DNA of 6,975 nucleotides from Verrucomicrobiota bacterium (GTDB taxonomy: Bacteria > Verrucomicrobiota > Verrucomicrobiia > Limisphaerales > CAZBKV01). A program made the position numbers and the translations under genes. Positions 6,099 to 6,975 of the stretch are shown here, piece by piece. The notes under the pieces are model-generated. The model was given only the letters and a program-made list of their open reading frames with translations. It had not been told where the DNA came from and did not search any database. The stretch covers positions 1-6,975 of the forward strand of contig JAGHDA010000072.1 in assembly GCA_021160185.1 (NCBI GenBank), read 5' to 3'. Position 1 is the first letter of the stretch. Each line of letters opens with the position of its first letter.

Positions 6099-6975
6099 AT
6101 GCCGCCCGGAGATTCAGGCAAAGCGTTGCTGCGCATTCTCGTCCGCTCGCCCAACTGGCTGGGCGACGCGGTGATGAGCTTTCCCGCCGTGGAAGCCCTT
6201 CAACGGGCCTTTCCGCGGGCGAGAATCGACGCGCTTGCCCCGCAGAACCTGGCTGTGTTGTGGGAACAACATCCGGCCGTGGCGAGCGTCGTGAGGCTCG
6301 ATCCCAAGGCCTCGCCGCGGAAGACAGGACAAGCCCTCCGAAGCCGCGGCTACGACCTGGGCATCTTGTTTCCCAACTCCTTCCGGTCCGCCTTGGAGCT
6401 TTGGTGGGCGCGCGCGCCGATGCGGGTGGGCTACGCCGGGCAGTGGCGGCGGACGCTTTTGACTCATCCGGTGGAGCGGGGACCGGACTGGTTCCCTACC
6501 CGCCCGCTTTCGGAGAAACAGGCGGCGGAACTGGTTCAGAACGCCAAAAGCCCGAACCGGCGCGCCAAGCCGCCGAGCGGGGCGCACCACGTGTTCCAGT
6601 ATCTCCGTCTTGCGGCCGCTTTGGGAGCCGACGTGAAGCCTGCGCCGCCGCGATTGACCCTGAGCGAAGGACAAGTCCGAGCGGCGCTTCGGAAACTGAA
6701 CCTCCCGCTCGAGCCCGAGCCGCCTTGGGTCGCCCTTCATCCGGGCGCGGCGTACGGGGAGGCCAAGCAGTGGTTTCCGGACCGGTTCTTGGAAACCGCC
6801 GCGCTCGTTCACAAGCAACGCCCGTGTCGTTGGCTGATTATAGGCGGGGAAGAAGAGCGATCGCTCACCCGTTGGCTCTCGACCAAGTTGGCGCAAACTC
6901 TCGCTTCCCGCCCGAGCCGGCCCGGCGCTGTGGCCGTGCATGAGCCGGTGATCCATTTGGGGGGCAAAACCAGCC
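6099..6975 (+). CDS. waaF: Lipopolysaccharide heptosyltransferase II-like protein (partial at 3')
   Basis: A GT9-family glycosyltransferase open to the end of the window: 292 of an expected 340-350 or so residues. WaaF adds the second L,D-heptose to the LPS inner core from ADP-heptose at the cytoplasmic face of the inner membrane. The N-terminal domain has ILVRSPNWLGDAVMSFPAV (13-31), the WaaF signature; Asp23 corresponds to the catalytic Asp13 of WaaC. A DLGILFPNSFRSALE segment (86-100) follows. The C-terminal domain starts at about 208 with VALHPGAAYGEAKQWFPDRF (211-230), where Lys223 matches the ADP-heptose-binding Lys192 of WaaC. LIIGGEEE (246-253) and HLGGKTS (286-292) then follow, the latter at the position of the family's 'LaGrTsL' motif. 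ATG 6099 is chosen for GGGAG at 6083-6087 (11-base gap) and the normal N-terminal length. It is divergent from the TRAP operon. WaaF specifically, rather than another GT9 heptosyltransferase, is probable but not certain. Confidence 0.87.
   Translation, partial: MPPGDSGKALLRILVRSPNWLGDAVMSFPAVEALQRAFPRARIDALAPQNLAVLWEQHPAVASVVRLDPKASPRKTGQALRSRGYDLGILFPNSFRSALELWWARAPMRVGYAGQWRRTLLTHPVERGPDWFPTRPLSEKQAAELVQNAKSPNRRAKPPSGAHHVFQYLRLAAALGADVKPAPPRLTLSEGQVRAALRKLNLPLEPEPPWVALHPGAAYGEAKQWFPDRFLETAALVHKQRPCRWLIIGGEEERSLTRWLSTKLAQTLASRPSRPGAVAVHEPVIHLGGKTS

Noticed and set aside
5696..6154. The open minus-strand frame upstream of tatT, as an N-terminal extension or separate gene.
   Set aside because: The strong ribosome site and the lipoprotein signal peptide place the tatT start at 5695. 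The upstream translation is low-complexity and would overlap the start of the heptosyltransferase gene.

Overview
The window is GC-rich, gene-dense bacterial DNA from a Gram-negative organism. The outer-envelope evidence is a lipopolysaccharide heptosyltransferase, a TRAP transporter with a periplasmic binding protein, a lipoprotein and a Tat-exported enzyme. The gene mix (BadF/HgdB-type CoA-activase relative, Tat-exported aldo/keto reductase, TatT-type TRAP system) would suit an anaerobic or microaerophilic member of the PVC, Omnitrophota-like or delta-proteobacterial lineages. The sequence alone does not allow a firm placement.

Layout, left to right. Positions 1-315 (+) are the C-terminal end of a large acyl-CoA dehydratase activase-related protein. 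It overlaps by four bases (ATGA) a class I glutamine amidotransferase-like gene (312-653, +) that stops just after the nucleophile region and looks like a remnant. After 115 bp without a clear gene comes a Tat-exported aldo/keto reductase (769-1695, +). It converges on a minus-strand operon, and the 76-bp gap between them holds a probable terminator serving the minus strand.

The minus-strand operon reads tatT (5695-4709), dctP (4704-3646), dctQM (3649-1772). The spacing is 4 bp between the first two and a 4-base GTGA overlap between the last two. It encodes a TRAP transporter with the extra T component: an outer lipoprotein (TatT), a periplasmic solute-binding protein, and a fused small-plus-large membrane permease. 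The order matches the TatT-P-QM system known from Treponema pallidum. The binding protein has Phe where carboxylate-binding TRAP proteins carry a conserved Arg, so the substrate is probably not a simple carboxylate.

A divergent intergenic region of 403 bp (5696-6098) separates tatT from a plus-strand waaF-like heptosyltransferase (6099 to the window end, incomplete at 3'). It contains a 15-bp-arm inverted repeat that, together with an 8-bp repeat, can form an H-type pseudoknot, and a separate perfect 9-bp hairpin. This is the least explained part of the window. Nothing else here amounts to a clearly new system.
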